Source: Diorhabda sublineata (lineage: Eukaryota > Arthropoda > Insecta > Coleoptera > Chrysomelidae). From it: a stretch of DNA of 64,000 nt. The DNA lies in NCBI RefSeq assembly GCF_026230105.1, contig NC_079474.1, positions 32,750,294 to 32,814,293 of the forward strand, written 5' to 3'. Position 1 is the stretch's first letter, and every line of letters begins with the position of its first letter. Below, piece by piece: positions 63,686 through 64,000 of the stretch. Made by a program: the position numbers and the translations under genes. The notes below the pieces were generated by a model. The model was not told the origin of the DNA. It ran no database searches and worked only from the letters and a program-made list of their open reading frames with translations.

Positions 63686-64000
63686 AAGTGTGGGACGGGG
63701 ATAATCCTTAAAGACGCGATCAAAATAATAAAAACAATTCAACATTTCACTAATCAAAGAGTATTTTGATACGGGCATTTACGACACTTTACGTACTAAA
63801 AAAGAAACACTATGTTTTTTTCGCTATTTTCTTTTAACAATTAAAGTTAAAACTTTACACGTGCACTAATAAAATGTCTTTTGCCGTCTGTCTGTTTTGC
63901 TCCGACTGCGCCCTCTACATCCGTCGAATCTTCGGTCGATGTATTGAAGAAAGTCTCCCAGTAGAAAGAGGTTTCTTTTTTGTAATGGATATCTATATAC
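63686..64000. other. Window edge, possible partial reading frame
   Basis: Minus strand has an open stretch of about 40 codons from about 63960 to 63845 (FYWETFFNTSTEDSTDVEGA and onward) that may be part of an exon or an old element truncated at the window edge. No family recognised. Confidence 0.25.

Overview
This is AT-rich, intron-rich animal nuclear DNA, almost certainly from an insect. The evidence is a spliced ADAMTS metalloprotease gene, a spliced Ly6/uPAR-type three-finger gene, many decayed mariner-family transposons of insect type, non-LTR retrotransposon remnants and several long tandem arrays. I cannot name the species. Nearly all open frames longer than 60 codons are either single exons of these two genes or chance frames in repeats.

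Layout. Positions 37791 down to 1021 (minus strand) hold 14 coding exons of an ADAMTS2/3/14-like (procollagen N-proteinase-type) gene. I assembled them by joining splice sites. The phase is continuous across all 13 junctions and gives about 933 residues: signal peptide, propeptide, reprolysin domain with HETAHILGLSHD, disintegrin-like, TSP1, Cys-rich, spacer and a second TSP1. The 3' end of the gene lies beyond base 1. Intron 1 (25134-37590) is almost filled by an 11-kb, 253-bp satellite derived from the 3' end of a mariner transposase. The other introns carry mariner relics, MITEs, a 0.9-kb fold-back element, a decameric ATTGA array and LINE scraps.

Positions 37792-43153 are intergenic, with a deleted DUF4817-type transposon copy, a LINE tail, a fold-back element and an 83-bp repeat. 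Positions 43154-46631 (minus) hold the last two exons of a Ly6/uPAR-like gene, whose single visible intron contains three different mariner relics. Its 5' exon(s) were not found. From 46632 to 64000 there is no confident host exon. This part holds a reverse-transcriptase fragment split by a 44-bp minisatellite of about 51 units, a 182-bp satellite of about 17 units derived from the Cys-rich end of a repetitive arthropod protein family, MITEs, a mariner deletion derivative, a fuller DUF4817/DDE transposon and simple repeats.

The most notable pattern is that all three large arrays were built from 3'-terminal coding stretches of mobile or repetitive genes. In two of them the parent sequence is still attached at one edge, so the origin of the satellite can be read directly.
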